64,000 bases of DNA. Origin: Calothrix sp. PCC 7716 (GTDB taxonomy: Bacteria > Cyanobacteriota > Cyanobacteriia > Cyanobacteriales > Nostocaceae). The notes under the pieces were generated by a model. It was not told where the DNA came from and did no database searches. It saw only the letters and a program-made list of their open reading frames with translations. The translations under genes were made by a program, and so were the position numbers. Location: positions 2,604,001 to 2,668,000 of the forward strand of contig NZ_AP025018.1 of the NCBI RefSeq assembly GCF_019977735.1, read 5' to 3'. Positions 36,184 through 44,974 of the stretch are shown here, piece by piece. How positions within the stretch are numbered: the stretch's first letter is position 1; each line of letters opens with the position of its first letter.

Positions 36184-37743
36184 ATGACTGCTAGCGACTC
36201 ACACGCAATGGAAGAGGAATTTGTAGAAGCTAAAAATAACTGGGAATTAGAAAAGCTATACGTTGATTTAGCATCCGCAAAGGGTAAAGCACTAACGCCT
36301 GTAGAGAAAAAGTTTTTACGCGGGTTACTTTGTGGCTTTAGTCCTGCCGAAATTGCAAACACTGTATATAAAACTCGCAGTAGTAGCACCGTTCGAGTTT
36401 ACTTATCGAATGGGTTATATAAATATATAGAGGAGATGTTGAGTAATTTATCAGGAAATAACATTAAAGTCAAAAACTGGAGCCGCGTTACACAACTGTT
36501 AGAAAAAGCTGGTTACAAAAAGAATTGGGCATCTATTGAAGCAATCGCTAACTCAGCAATGGCACGCAAAAAAGAAACTCATGTATCAGTAACAATTGCT
36601 TCGGTAAAACAAGATTGGGGTGAAGCTGTTGATGTCTCTATATTTTACGGAAGGAGTCACGAGCTTAAACAACTCCAAGATTGGGTAGTTGAAGGTAGTA
36701 GATTAATAGTACTACTAGGAATGGCAGGTGTTGGCAAAACCACATTATCAGTCAAACTTGCACACTCATTTCAAGATGATTTTGAATTTATAATTTGGCG
36801 CTCACTACTATGTGAACCACCTTTAGAACTAATTGTTAGTCAACTAATTAAATTTTTGGCGCCACCAGGTATAGAAATAGATAGTACAATCGAAGTCGCC
36901 ATTTCTCAACTAATTGAGTATTTACGAAACGCACGCTGTTTAATAGTGCTAGACTCCATTGATACAATTTTAGCAGGTGATATAAATAAAAATCAAAACG
37001 ATAGCAGCACATTAAGCACCATACAATACCGTCCTGGTTACGAAGGGTATGGTGAATTAATTCGACGTTTAGGAGAGTCAAAGCACCAAAGTTGTGTTTT
37101 GCTAACCAGTCGAGAAAAACCCCAAGCCATCGCAGCACTATCAGGTGAAAGTCTGCCCGTAAAAGCTTTAAAATTAACAGGCTTAAATCATCTTGACAGT
37201 TTATCTATTCTCAGAGCCAAAGGATTAAACAACCTTAAAGATGAAGAAGCAACTACTTTAATTGATTGGTATGCTGGCAATCCATTATTTTTAAAGTTAG
37301 TAGCAACAGCAATTCAAGAATTATTCGATGGCAATGTGTATGAATTTTTACAACAAGGAACAGTTGTTTTCGGTGAAATACGCGCAGTATTAGATGAGCA
37401 GTTTGAACGCTTGTCGCATATCGAAAAACAGGTAATGTATTGGTTAGCACTCAACCGGAATTTTGTATCAGTACGGAAACTGCAAAAAGATATTTTGCCA
37501 AGGGTTCCACAACGATCTATTTTAGAAGCAATCGAATTATTACAAAGAAGGTCTTTGATTGAGCGGTATTCTTCAACTTTTTCGCAATCTCCAGTTCTAA
37601 TTGAGTATATTGCTGAACGTTTAATTGAAGAGAACATGCGTTCTGGCAATACTCAGATAACATCCTTATTGATTAACCATCCCATTTTTGAGACACAACT
37701 CAAAAACTATATTCGCGAACTACGCTTTAATAGTGGAATTTGA
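36184..37743 (+). CDS. STAND NTPase: N-terminal HTH plus NB-ARC, no repeat sensor
   Basis: 519 residues. The N-terminal 100 residues contain LTPVEKKFLRGLLCGFSPAE and STVRVYLSNGLYKYIEEML, the HTH-like domain found at the front of cyanobacterial NB-ARC/WD40 (vWA-MoxR-associated type) proteins. NB-ARC features: P-loop GMAGVGKTTLSVKLA (about 181-195), Walker B CLIVLDSID, sensor CVLLTSREKP and the GNPLFLK (GxP) motif, then a winged-helix segment (LSHIEKQVMYWLALNRNFVS). The protein stops soon after, without the WD40/TPR sensor seen in longer relatives. The family includes signalling and anti-phage proteins; which applies here is unknown. aroK starts 37 bp downstream on the same strand. Confidence 0.85.
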   Translation: MTASDSHAMEEEFVEAKNNWELEKLYVDLASAKGKALTPVEKKFLRGLLCGFSPAEIANTVYKTRSSSTVRVYLSNGLYKYIEEMLSNLSGNNIKVKNWSRVTQLLEKAGYKKNWASIEAIANSAMARKKETHVSVTIASVKQDWGEAVDVSIFYGRSHELKQLQDWVVEGSRLIVLLGMAGVGKTTLSVKLAHSFQDDFEFIIWRSLLCEPPLELIVSQLIKFLAPPGIEIDSTIEVAISQLIEYLRNARCLIVLDSIDTILAGDINKNQNDSSTLSTIQYRPGYEGYGELIRRLGESKHQSCVLLTSREKPQAIAALSGESLPVKALKLTGLNHLDSLSILRAKGLNNLKDEEATTLIDWYAGNPLFLKLVATAIQELFDGNVYEFLQQGTVVFGEIRAVLDEQFERLSHIEKQVMYWLALNRNFVSVRKLQKDILPRVPQRSILEAIELLQRRSLIERYSSTFSQSPVLIEYIAERLIEENMRSGNTQITSLLINHPIFETQLKNYIRELRFNSGI

Positions 37744-37780
37744 CGTTAAAGTGGGAAATAGGGTAACTACACTTTGAGAG

Positions 37781-38329
37781 ATGACAGATTTATTACAAGG
37801 TTTAAATGTATACTTGGTTGGCATGATGGGCACCGGAAAGACAACAGTCGGGCGCATGATAGCACAGCATTTGCAATATGGATTTTTAGATACAGATGAT
37901 GTAATTACTAAAGCTGCGGGTAAAACAATTAACGAAGTATTCGCAGAAAATGGAGAAGAGGCATTTCGCAATCTCGAAAGTGATGTACTGTCTCAAGTTT
38001 GTGCTTACACTAAATTAGCAGTTGCCACAGGTGGAGGCATTATTCTACGGCGCCGAAATTGGAGTTACCTACATCATGGCTTAGTTGTTTGGTTAGATGC
38101 TTCCATAGATGTACTTTATGACCGTTTGGCTGCCGACACAACTCGACCACTGCTACAAGATGGTGACCTTAAAGAAAAACTACGTACCCTTGAGAAAGGG
38201 CGCCAAGCATTATATTCTGAAGCAGATTTACATATCACCATTACACACGACGAAACCCCAGAACAAGTAGCTCAAAAAATTATCACTGCCATACCGAGCG
38301 TTTTAAAATCTAATACATCTTTAAACTAA
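37781..38329 (+). CDS. aroK: Shikimate kinase
   Basis: 182 residues. Walker A GMMGTGKTTVGRMIA, the shikimate-binding DTDD (FLDTDDVI), FRNLESDVL and VATGGGIILR are all present, as is the lid region DRLAADTTRPLL. It phosphorylates shikimate in aromatic amino acid synthesis. Length is normal. It is probably translated from a separate RBS after the STAND gene; co-transcription is possible but functionally unrelated. Confidence 0.95.
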   Translation: MTDLLQGLNVYLVGMMGTGKTTVGRMIAQHLQYGFLDTDDVITKAAGKTINEVFAENGEEAFRNLESDVLSQVCAYTKLAVATGGGIILRRRNWSYLHHGLVVWLDASIDVLYDRLAADTTRPLLQDGDLKEKLRTLEKGRQALYSEADLHITITHDETPEQVAQKIITAIPSVLKSNTSLN

Positions 38330-38377
38330 GAAATATACTTATTATCAAATTCAATGTAAAGTTAAAGGGATAGATGA

Positions 38378-38566
38378 TACTCGCCTGAACTGCGAAACAT
38401 CCATCCCAAAATTGCTGCCCAGATTATTAACCTGGAACCATTACGCCCAGTGTCTAACCATCCCAGTATCAACCGATATATTTTGATTGTCACTGGTAGA
38501 GATACTGAAATATTTAATATTTGCGAAGAACCCATAAAGTTTAGTTGGGTGGGGGTTAAGCACTGA
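38378..38566 (+). pseudogene. Possible gene remnant without start codon
   Basis: An open frame of 62 codons with no usable start reads like real protein (PELRNIHPKIAAQIINLEPL, RPVSNHPSINRYILIVTGRD) and ends at TGA 38566, overlapping the end of the kinase gene by 11 bp. No family was recognised. The frame is entered after a TGA. It could be the 3' end of a deleted gene, or chance. Confidence 0.3.
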
Positions 38567-39836
38567 AGTGCTTATTACGATGAGCCAGCAGCGCACTCCC
38601 ATAAGCTGCTTCGGTATAAACTGATGCTTGTATAGGAACACCCAGATGCATTTGGCGGATTTGTCTCCAAGTTTGATTTTTGGCGCCACCTCCCGCCGTA
38701 TAAACACGGATGAGTTTATCTGCTCCTAATTGTTGTAATAATTCATATCCCCATGCTTCAATACGGGCAATTCCTTCTAGCAAACCATGCAAAAATTTAA
38801 TATCGCTGCTTGGACGTGGTTCTAGTCGCGGTTGCAAATTTGCATCATTAATCGGGAAACGCTCTCCCTTGTTAATTAATGGATAGTAATTAAGATTAGT
38901 ATTTTGGGAAATATCTATTTGACTACTAAGATTTTCTAACTCAGCGCTAGAGAAAAATTGCCGCAGTACTGCACCTCCTGTATTAGAGGCGCCACCAACC
39001 AGCCATAAGTTTTGTGTATCTTGCGGCTTGAAATTAGGAAAACGATGGCTATAAATACCGTACTGGGAATTATCAATTTTGGTATGGCTTAATAACTTAA
39101 CAGCAAGTGTTGAACCAAGCGACGTTACTGCCTCACCTGGTAACAATGCACCACTGGCAATAAATGCAGCAATGCTATCGGTTGTTCCAGCACAAACGAC
39201 ACATTCTGAATTAAAACCATAATCCACCCATTCCGGCTTAATAGGCGCCACAATACTCCCAGGCGTTAAAACAGTAGGCAACTCTACAGCTAAATTCAAA
39301 TTTTTTAACCATTGGGGATATTCTAGATTCGATACGTCATATCCCAACTTCAAAGCGTTATGGTAATCGCTAATACCTATTTTTCCGTGTAGCAAAAACC
39401 CTAACCAATCAGCTTGATGTACAAAATATCTTGCAGTCTTAGCACTAGGTAGCTGTAACATCCACAGCAACTTTACTAAGCTAGAAGTTGCACTTAACAC
39501 GGTGTGATGCGGTGGCGCCACTGGCTTCAAATAGTCGAGCATTACTGCCCCACGTGCATCGTTATAAAGCAATGGAGCATCGACAGGCTGCCCTGTCTCG
39601 TCGCATAACATGACAGTAGAAGAAGTACCGTTAATAGCGATAGCCTCTACCTGTTTCAACAGCGGACGTGGAATTTTTTCAATTAATGTAAACAAAGCCG
39701 TCCGCCAACCAGCAGGTAAATTATCTGTCGCCCCATCAAAATCGTAACGTCCAGATTGTTGAATTTTCTGCTCAGAATCAATAACTGCACAGCGGGCGCC
39801 GGAGGTTCCAAAGTCAATACCCAAATACAAAGCCAT
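38556..39836 (-). CDS. FGGY-family carbohydrate kinase (D-ribulose/xylulose kinase-like)
   Basis: 426 residues from ATG 39836. The first ATPase lobe opens with LYLGIDFGTSGARCAVIDSE (phosphate-1 motif). INGTSSTVMLCDETG and PLLYNDARG form the sugar-binding part. VCAGTTDSIAAFIASG and YTAGGGAKNQTWRQIRQM belong to the second lobe. Short FGGY proteins of this type in cyanobacteria and plant plastids (SePSK, AtXK-1 group) phosphorylate D-ribulose, so pentulose salvage is the best guess. It contains six GGCGCC sites, several in glycine-alanine codons. It is convergent with the shikimate kinase side and divergent from psaM. Confidence 0.88.
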   Translation of the reverse strand: MALYLGIDFGTSGARCAVIDSEQKIQQSGRYDFDGATDNLPAGWRTALFTLIEKIPRPLLKQVEAIAINGTSSTVMLCDETGQPVDAPLLYNDARGAVMLDYLKPVAPPHHTVLSATSSLVKLLWMLQLPSAKTARYFVHQADWLGFLLHGKIGISDYHNALKLGYDVSNLEYPQWLKNLNLAVELPTVLTPGSIVAPIKPEWVDYGFNSECVVCAGTTDSIAAFIASGALLPGEAVTSLGSTLAVKLLSHTKIDNSQYGIYSHRFPNFKPQDTQNLWLVGGASNTGGAVLRQFFSSAELENLSSQIDISQNTNLNYYPLINKGERFPINDANLQPRLEPRPSSDIKFLHGLLEGIARIEAWGYELLQQLGADKLIRVYTAGGGAKNQTWRQIRQMHLGVPIQASVYTEAAYGSALLAHRNKHFSA

Positions 39837-39967
39837 CTTTCTTATATTTTCTTAACAAAACTTAAAAAACCAATCACCACTTTCCTCCAATTGTTGCATC
39901 TTGTAACAACCTATTCCCCATTTTCGGTAAAAAGGTGAAAAGTAGTAAACGAGGTATTTAATCCAAT

Positions 39968-39975
39968 TAGGAGGC
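39968..39975 (+). promoter_or_regulatory. Strong ribosome-binding site of psaM
   Basis: TAGGAGGC precedes the psaM ATG at about the ideal distance and fixes the start. It is one of the strongest Shine-Dalgarno sequences in the window, as expected for an abundant photosystem subunit. Confidence 0.8.
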
Positions 39976-39983
39976 TATCACAC

Positions 39984-40082
39984 ATGTCTATATCAGATAC
40001 TCAAGTATATGTAGCTCTCGTTGTTGCTTTAATTCCAGGCATATTAGCTTGGCGTTTAGCATCCGAACTATATAACAACTAG
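39984..40082 (+). CDS. psaM: Photosystem I reaction center subunit XII
   Basis: 32 residues: MSISDTQVYVALVVALIPGI then LAWRLASELYNN. This matches the PsaM family in length, the DTQVY start, the single membrane helix and the R-L-A-x-E-L-Y end. PsaM is a small transmembrane subunit at the trimer-forming side of photosystem I in the thylakoid membrane. A strong Shine-Dalgarno AGGAGG lies nine bases before the ATG. A near-perfect hairpin begins seven bases after the stop. It is short enough to be missed by length cut-offs. Confidence 0.95.
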   Translation: MSISDTQVYVALVVALIPGILAWRLASELYNN

Positions 40083-40089
40083 AAACCCC

Positions 40090-40123
40090 AGAAACCGGGT
40101 TTCTTCCTAGAAACCCGGTTTCT
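40090..40123. terminator. Hairpin repeat directly after psaM (probable terminator)
   Basis: AGAAACCGGGTTTCT (40090-40104), loop TCCT, then the exact complement AGAAACCCGGTTTCT (40109-40123): a 15-bp perfect stem seven bases after the stop codon. It belongs to the dispersed GAAACC/GGTTTC family. No long T run follows, but its position suggests that the repeat acts as the psaM transcript end. Confidence 0.75.
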
Positions 40124-40309
40124 ATAATAAAAATGAGTGCAAATACTTACCTAAATTGGCAAGTTTATTTTTTGCCAGTGAAATTACAGTAGCAAAATAT
40201 TCAAAATGGAGTAATATTACAGCAAACCACTGCCGTAATCAGTAGAATAAATAGTTATTTGGCGCCGACTAATATTGGCCAACATAACGAGGTTGTTCTA
40301 GGTAATATT

Positions 40310-40744
40310 ATGAACGCAATCCAACCCTCTAGACACTCTTCTCAACAGCCCATCCAACAACCGACTCCAAAGCGGTTAAAGTCTCCTAGACCAAAACGTC
40401 ATCTCCGGACACGCTCCTATCAAGTTATGGCACTTGAAACAACAGCTAAAATTGGTGTCAATGTTGCCCTAACCGTAGCTGCTGTATCGGCTCTAACTCA
40501 GCTTCTGCCATATCACTGGTCACAGCAAGAGAAACTGCGTGCAATTCGTACCGAAGTCAACCTTGCAGAAGTTCGTGTAAGTACTCTAAAAGCCGAATTT
40601 AGCCGCAACTTTGACCCTGGTCAAAGCAATCAAATTATGCAGCAACAAGGCTATCGATTCGACCCAAATCAACGTCGTATCGTATTTACTGATAAACAAG
40701 CTGATTCTTCTGAATCGTTAGATGTACCTCAGTCATCTCCATAA
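40310..40744 (+). CDS. Small membrane protein with coiled coil (FtsL/FtsB-like layout), unknown
   Basis: 144 residues from ATG 40310 (MNAIQPSRHSSQQPIQQPTP); a TTG further upstream is less likely. A basic N-terminus (PRPKRHLRTRSYQVMALETT) leads to one membrane helix (IGVNVALTVAAVSALTQLL) and a periplasmic coiled coil (QQEKLRAIRTEVNLAEVRVS). The end is polar. The layout resembles divisome proteins FtsL/FtsB and is shared by a cyanobacterial family I recognise only as hypothetical. It is downstream of psaM but separated by the hairpin and about 190 bp. Confidence 0.65.
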   Translation: MNAIQPSRHSSQQPIQQPTPKRLKSPRPKRHLRTRSYQVMALETTAKIGVNVALTVAAVSALTQLLPYHWSQQEKLRAIRTEVNLAEVRVSTLKAEFSRNFDPGQSNQIMQQQGYRFDPNQRRIVFTDKQADSSESLDVPQSSP

Positions 40745-40929
40745 AGTTAAATATCAACTAAAATATAAACAGCTAATACTTAATTACTAATAATTAGTTG
40801 TGCTTATTTTGAATTAAATGTTTTTATTACTATTTGACTATTAAGTTATCATTTTAATGGCAGTAATAAATTCAAGAATTATAAATTATTAAAAGAAAAA
40901 TCGGGTTATAGGTTGCAATATCAATAAAT

Positions 40930-40962
40930 AGGTTCCTGATTTTTTCTAGAAGTCAGGAACCT
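40930..40962. terminator. Bidirectional hairpin between convergent genes
   Basis: AGGTTCCTGA and TCAGGAACCT form a 10-bp stem with a T-rich 13-base loop, located between the ends of the coiled-coil protein gene (+) and the secreted protein gene (-). Likely a shared transcription end. Confidence 0.6.
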
Positions 40963-40996
40963 AAATATTTATAAATTTGATTAAATATTTTACTGA

Positions 40997-42280
40997 TTAG
41001 CGATAAGCAACTTGTGGGCCAGCCCAAACATCTGTTGCTTGTTTGCCAAAAGTTACAGGTTGGTCAACTTCGTTGGCGTTATTAGTTTTGCCATCGTCAG
41101 AAACAGAAAGAAGTGCCCAGTCTTCTTCACCCATTTCTCCGGCACGGAACAATACGTGGTTAGGTTGAGCTTTACTCCAACCTAATAAAATAGATATTTT
41201 TTCGTGGTCAGTTTCTTTATGTGCGGGACTGACGGTATTTGTGAGATTTTTTTCTCGATGCCAAATTACCGCATAATCCGATACATCAGATGTGTTCATT
41301 ACACCTTCAAAACGTCGTGCCAAAAAGCGGTCTCCTTTTTCTGACCAACTTACTGGGACTAAAACTCCTATTGTTCCTTCGCCGTTTGCGTCAGGTGTCG
41401 CCTTAACATTAATTAACACATCGCTATTGCGCGAGGTTGATGAAAGAACCCTTAAATTTTTGGTTTGACGGTCTTCAATAAATAGAACGCTGCTAACGCG
41501 ACTGTTATGTGTTTCTGGTTTAACTTCGAGTTGAATTCGGCTGTAAACAGCATAGCGACCATCAGGAGAAATAACAGGTACACTACGGTAGTATCGTACA
41601 CCACCACCAAGTGGCGCCATTGATTCGGTAGTGGCGCTAATCCATTTCATCGGGATAGGGTAAGCACTACCCAGTGGGTCATCAGGATTTTGCTGTGCTT
41701 CAGTTGGTTGAGAAGGAGCAGAATAATTGTTGCCATTACTTGATCCCCGCAGTACAGGCGCCAATGAAGCGACTACAATAGAACCGTCTTTCAAAGTGAT
41801 AGAGTTTGCTTTGTAAGCTTTCAATCTCTCAATTAAGTCACTTTTTTCTGCTGGAATTTCGACAATAGATGAAGAACGACTTACAGGTGGCGCCAGTTCA
41901 ACAGCCGCTAGCGAATCGTTAGTTGATTCGTTAGTAGTAGAACTATCAGGAGTTTCAAAGGAATTAAATGAATTATCTGTATGCTGAGGTTCTTGTGGAG
42001 CAGTAACAGCAGCAAGCTGTGATGAGGTTGAGTTATCGTGTTGTGAGGAGGTATCTGGAGTTGCAGGCAATTGTGAATTAACACCAATACTTTCAACATC
42101 CGTATTAGGTGTTGGGATAGAATCAGTTGTGACAACAGAAGTGCTTGCAACTTCCGATGGTGTTGATGAAGTAGCGTGACTACTTGCAACCGCTAAAGGG
42201 GCAATTAGCATCACAACTACAGCGTACTTGAGGAATGGCTTTGTGCGGAACCATCCAGACAACAAAAGGGTTTTCAACAT
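40997..42280 (-). CDS. Secreted or periplasmic protein of unknown function with Ser/Thr linker
   Basis: 427 residues. A signal peptide (FLKYAVVVMLIAPLAVASSH) is followed by a Ser/Thr/Asn/Pro-rich low-complexity segment (about 38-125). The C-terminal globular domain of about 250 residues is rich in beta-strands (MKWISATTESMAPLGGGVRY, VISPDGRYAVYSRIQLEVKP, VPVSWSEKGDRFLARRFEGV). The SPDGRYAVYSR run resembles a TolB-like propeller blade, but only once or twice, so this is weak. It probably sits in the periplasm or outer layer. Its upstream gap is long and holds no gene. Confidence 0.65.
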   Translation of the reverse strand: MLKTLLLSGWFRTKPFLKYAVVVMLIAPLAVASSHATSSTPSEVASTSVVTTDSIPTPNTDVESIGVNSQLPATPDTSSQHDNSTSSQLAAVTAPQEPQHTDNSFNSFETPDSSTTNESTNDSLAAVELAPPVSRSSSIVEIPAEKSDLIERLKAYKANSITLKDGSIVVASLAPVLRGSSNGNNYSAPSQPTEAQQNPDDPLGSAYPIPMKWISATTESMAPLGGGVRYYRSVPVISPDGRYAVYSRIQLEVKPETHNSRVSSVLFIEDRQTKNLRVLSSTSRNSDVLINVKATPDANGEGTIGVLVPVSWSEKGDRFLARRFEGVMNTSDVSDYAVIWHREKNLTNTVSPAHKETDHEKISILLGWSKAQPNHVLFRAGEMGEEDWALLSVSDDGKTNNANEVDQPVTFGKQATDVWAGPQVAYR

Positions 42281-43219
42281 CTGCTGACTCTCTAGATTGG
42301 GGGGTGTTGCTGTGCTTTATACGAATACTGAGGAAGCGAAACCAGGCAAGCTATAGCTTTTATGTATAACAGGCAACTAAAGCATCGGATGGAAATCCGC
42401 TTAAGCTTACCATAGTTTTACATAAATGGGTATTTTAAACTACACCTTGAATAATTAACGATAACTAACAATATATAAATACATTTCGGTGCGTGTAATT
42501 CCCGAAAACAAATAAATGTTGTATGGGTTACACAACCTCCAAAAGTATAAACCAGTCAATTATAAGCTCAAGTTTAAAAACTGCACACTATGTAACACAA
42601 AGTAGATACAGCTACCCGAACACAGGCAAGTAGGTATAAATGCGAACAAATGTTTTATCGAGGCTCATTCGAGTTTAAACTCACATTTCCCGAATGTAAA
42701 CTCAAAAAGAAAACAAACGTGGTTAAATTCGCCAATATATTATTTATCCTGGTTCAAAGAAATACCTATAAGATAAACTGGTAGATAAAAAATAATAAGA
42801 ATTGTCTATTCGGTACATGAACTCAGAATAGTAGCGCTTAATTTAATTTAGATTAACTGAACTATTAATCCAATCTACCAAAAGAGTAAACTTTTGTTGC
42901 AAGCACTACTCAGACATTGAAGTTAGATATCAAAAGACATGGTAGATGTACTGGCTAGCTATATAGTTAACTTATTATAACCTGACAAGGTTATGTTTTG
43001 TCTCTCCTTTTTCTTAAAAAGATAAGTAAGTGTTGCTTTAGACATCTAATTTATTTCACCGTCAGACGATGCTCAACCGAATAACTACTGGATAATTGTG
43101 TTTTGTATCACTGACAGTACCGATAGTATGATTATGAAGTTAGGCTAATCTTATATATAGTAATCATAGTAAGAATATATTAAAAATTGTAAACTAATAA
43201 AAATTTGCTCCTCAATTAC
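42281..43219. other. 939-bp intergenic region
   Basis: Very AT-rich with no credible open frame or RNA gene. It contains GTTTAAACTC/GAGTTTAAAC-type inverted strings near 42672-42720 (TTCGAGTTTAAACTC and GAATGTAAACTC). It must hold promoters for fmt and for the secreted protein. GGCGCC is absent throughout. Confidence 0.4.
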
Positions 43220-44221
43220 ATGAAAACAATATTTTTTGGCACACCTGAGTTTGCAGTTTCCACTTTAGAGAAACTACTGAGTCACCCAAGTTTTGAGGTG
43301 TTAGCAGTAGTAACTCAGCCAGATAAACGTCGAGAGCGTGGGAATAAATTAACACCATCGCCCATAAAGAGTTTAGCCTTGACTTATAACTTACCCATTT
43401 GGCAGCCTTCACGCATCAAAAAAGACGAAGAAATTTTAACCAAATTAAGGGAATCAGGCGCCGATGCATTTGTAGTTGTAGCATACGGGCAAATACTATC
43501 GCAAGAGATATTAGACATGCCCAAACTTGGTTGTATCAACGTGCATGGTTCGATATTGCCGTACTATCGAGGCGCCGCTCCAATTCAATGGTGTTTGTAC
43601 AACGGAGAAAAAGAAACAGGCATAACAACAATGTTAATGGATGCGGGTATGGATACCGGAGCGATGTTAAAGAAAGTAACAACATCGATAGGTTTACTTG
43701 ACAATGCTCATACACTAGCATCTAGACTTGCAACACTAGGCGCCGACTTATTAGTTGACACTTTAATCTCATTAAAAAATAATCAAATTGAACCAGTTGC
43801 CCAAGATAACGAGAAAGCAACTTACGCACCACTAATAAAAAAAGAAGACTATAAAATAGACTGGACAACAAGTGCGCTTGCACTACACAACCAAATCCGA
43901 GGATTTTACCCCAACTGTACCACTAGCTTTCGTAACCAACCGCTAAAAATAACCGTTACTATTCCCGTTAGCACTACACACCCAATTGATTTGCCCGAAG
44001 AATATAAATCAATATTAGACAAAGTACCAAAACAATCAGAAAATCCGAAACCAGGAGAAGTAGTCAGCATAATTAAAGGAATGGGAGCATTAGTCCAAAC
44101 TGGAGATGGAATGTTACTGCTATTAGAAGTTCAACCCTCTGGTAAACGTCCCCAGTCTGGATGGGACTTTGTAAATGGAACACGCTTAAATATAGGAGAA
44201 GTGCTGAGTGCTGAGTGCTGA
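43220..44221 (+). CDS. fmt: Methionyl-tRNA formyltransferase
   Basis: 333 residues from ATG 43220 (MKTIFFGTPEFAVSTLEKLL); a TTG five codons earlier is not needed. It has the conserved VTQPDKRRERGNKLTPSPIK loop, INVHGSILPYYRGAAPIQW (catalytic Asn-His and the SLLP-type motif) and GITTMLMDAGMDTGAML. The C-terminal tRNA-binding OB domain is complete. It formylates initiator Met-tRNA. The last codons (VLSAEC) and the TGA stop are made of the GTGCTGA heptad array that follows, so a repeat has replaced the native end. Confidence 0.96.
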   Translation: MKTIFFGTPEFAVSTLEKLLSHPSFEVLAVVTQPDKRRERGNKLTPSPIKSLALTYNLPIWQPSRIKKDEEILTKLRESGADAFVVVAYGQILSQEILDMPKLGCINVHGSILPYYRGAAPIQWCLYNGEKETGITTMLMDAGMDTGAMLKKVTTSIGLLDNAHTLASRLATLGADLLVDTLISLKNNQIEPVAQDNEKATYAPLIKKEDYKIDWTTSALALHNQIRGFYPNCTTSFRNQPLKITVTIPVSTTHPIDLPEEYKSILDKVPKQSENPKPGEVVSIIKGMGALVQTGDGMLLLLEVQPSGKRPQSGWDFVNGTRLNIGEVLSAEC

Positions 44222-44265
44222 GTGCTGAGTGCTGAGTGCTGAGTGCTGAGTGCTGAGTGCTGAGT
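44201..44265. repeat. Tandem heptad repeat GTGCTGA, about nine units
   Basis: GTGCTGA is repeated exactly for 65 bp. This is the short tandemly repeated repetitive (STRR) type known from heterocystous cyanobacteria. Its first units form the final codons and stop of fmt. The complementary form ACTCAGCACTCAGCAC occurs at about 44436 and again near 49697 in front of the TetR gene. Confidence 0.95.
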
Positions 44266-44379
44266 TGTGATTTTTATACTCCAAACGGGTAAAATGTGAC
44301 CTTATGTCATGCTGAGGAACGAAGCATCTACAATATTTTGACGCTTATGTAAAAGTAAAGTTCTCACCCGTCTTGAGTG

Positions 44380-44435
44380 TAACTTCTAACTTCTAACTCC
44401 TAACTTCTAACTCCTAACTTCTAACTCCTAACTTT
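44380..44435. repeat. Tandem heptad repeat TAACTTC/TAACTCC, eight units
   Basis: Eight 7-bp units alternating mainly between TAACTTC and TAACTCC. They are followed immediately by ACTCAGC-type heptads. It fills most of the gap between fmt and the DUF6464-like gene. Two unrelated heptad families side by side suggest serial insertion at one permissive site. Confidence 0.9.
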
Positions 44436-44454
44436 ACTCAGCACTCAGCACTTT

Positions 44455-44811
44455 CTACTCAGCACTCTCATAATAGCGGCAAGATTCACAAGGGCCTTCT
44501 GGATTAACAGCACAGCGTATAATTTCTGACTTAGCATTATAACGGCAAGTAGCATCGCCAACAACCCAACATCCATTTACTAAACTTTTTTCAGAAGGAC
44601 GCTGTGCTGATTGAACGTAGAGAGCAATTTTTTGCAAACGGTAGCGTCCAGATTTAAGCTGATACTTATGGCTACGTTCTAAAACAGCGTAAGTTTTCCC
44701 TTCTAAATCAAGATAATTGCCTGGTTGTGGCATCCAGTCAAGTTGGACACTGCCAAGAGTTTTACGTGGATGCGTCAAAATAACCTCAGTTGGCAATGAA
44801 TCTAGCTCCAT
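44455..44811 (-). CDS. DUF6464-like small cyanobacterial protein
   Basis: 118 residues from ATG 44811 (MELDSLPTEVILTHPRKTLG); a start three codons upstream is possible. The body contains VQLDWMPQPGNYLDLEGKTY and LERSHKYQLKSGRYRLQKIA, then a cysteine set (NGCWVVGDATC, IIRCAVNPEGPCESCRYYE) that could bind metal. I recognise it as the DUF6464 type found across cyanobacteria. The function is unknown. It ends close to the heptad repeats. Confidence 0.75.
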   Translation of the reverse strand: MELDSLPTEVILTHPRKTLGSVQLDWMPQPGNYLDLEGKTYAVLERSHKYQLKSGRYRLQKIALYVQSAQRPSEKSLVNGCWVVGDATCRYNAKSEIIRCAVNPEGPCESCRYYESAE

Positions 44812-44930
44812 AAAATACATGTTTCGGTGACGACTCTATATATATATAGGATAAACGCACCTACACACCACAATTAACCGCACAATAATTTCTGTAACAT
44901 TTGTATTTTCCAAATGTAACAAAAACCGAC

Positions 44931-44958
44931 GTAGAGACGTTACATGTAACGTCTCTAC
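44931..44958. repeat. 28-bp perfect palindrome, second copy
   Basis: Identical to the palindrome at 29580-29607 (half-site GTAGAGACGTTACA). Here it lies upstream of the DUF6464-like gene and just downstream of the secreted DUF6006-like gene, again at a gene end. Confidence 0.9.
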
Positions 44959-44974
44959 AACATTTAAATCATTA

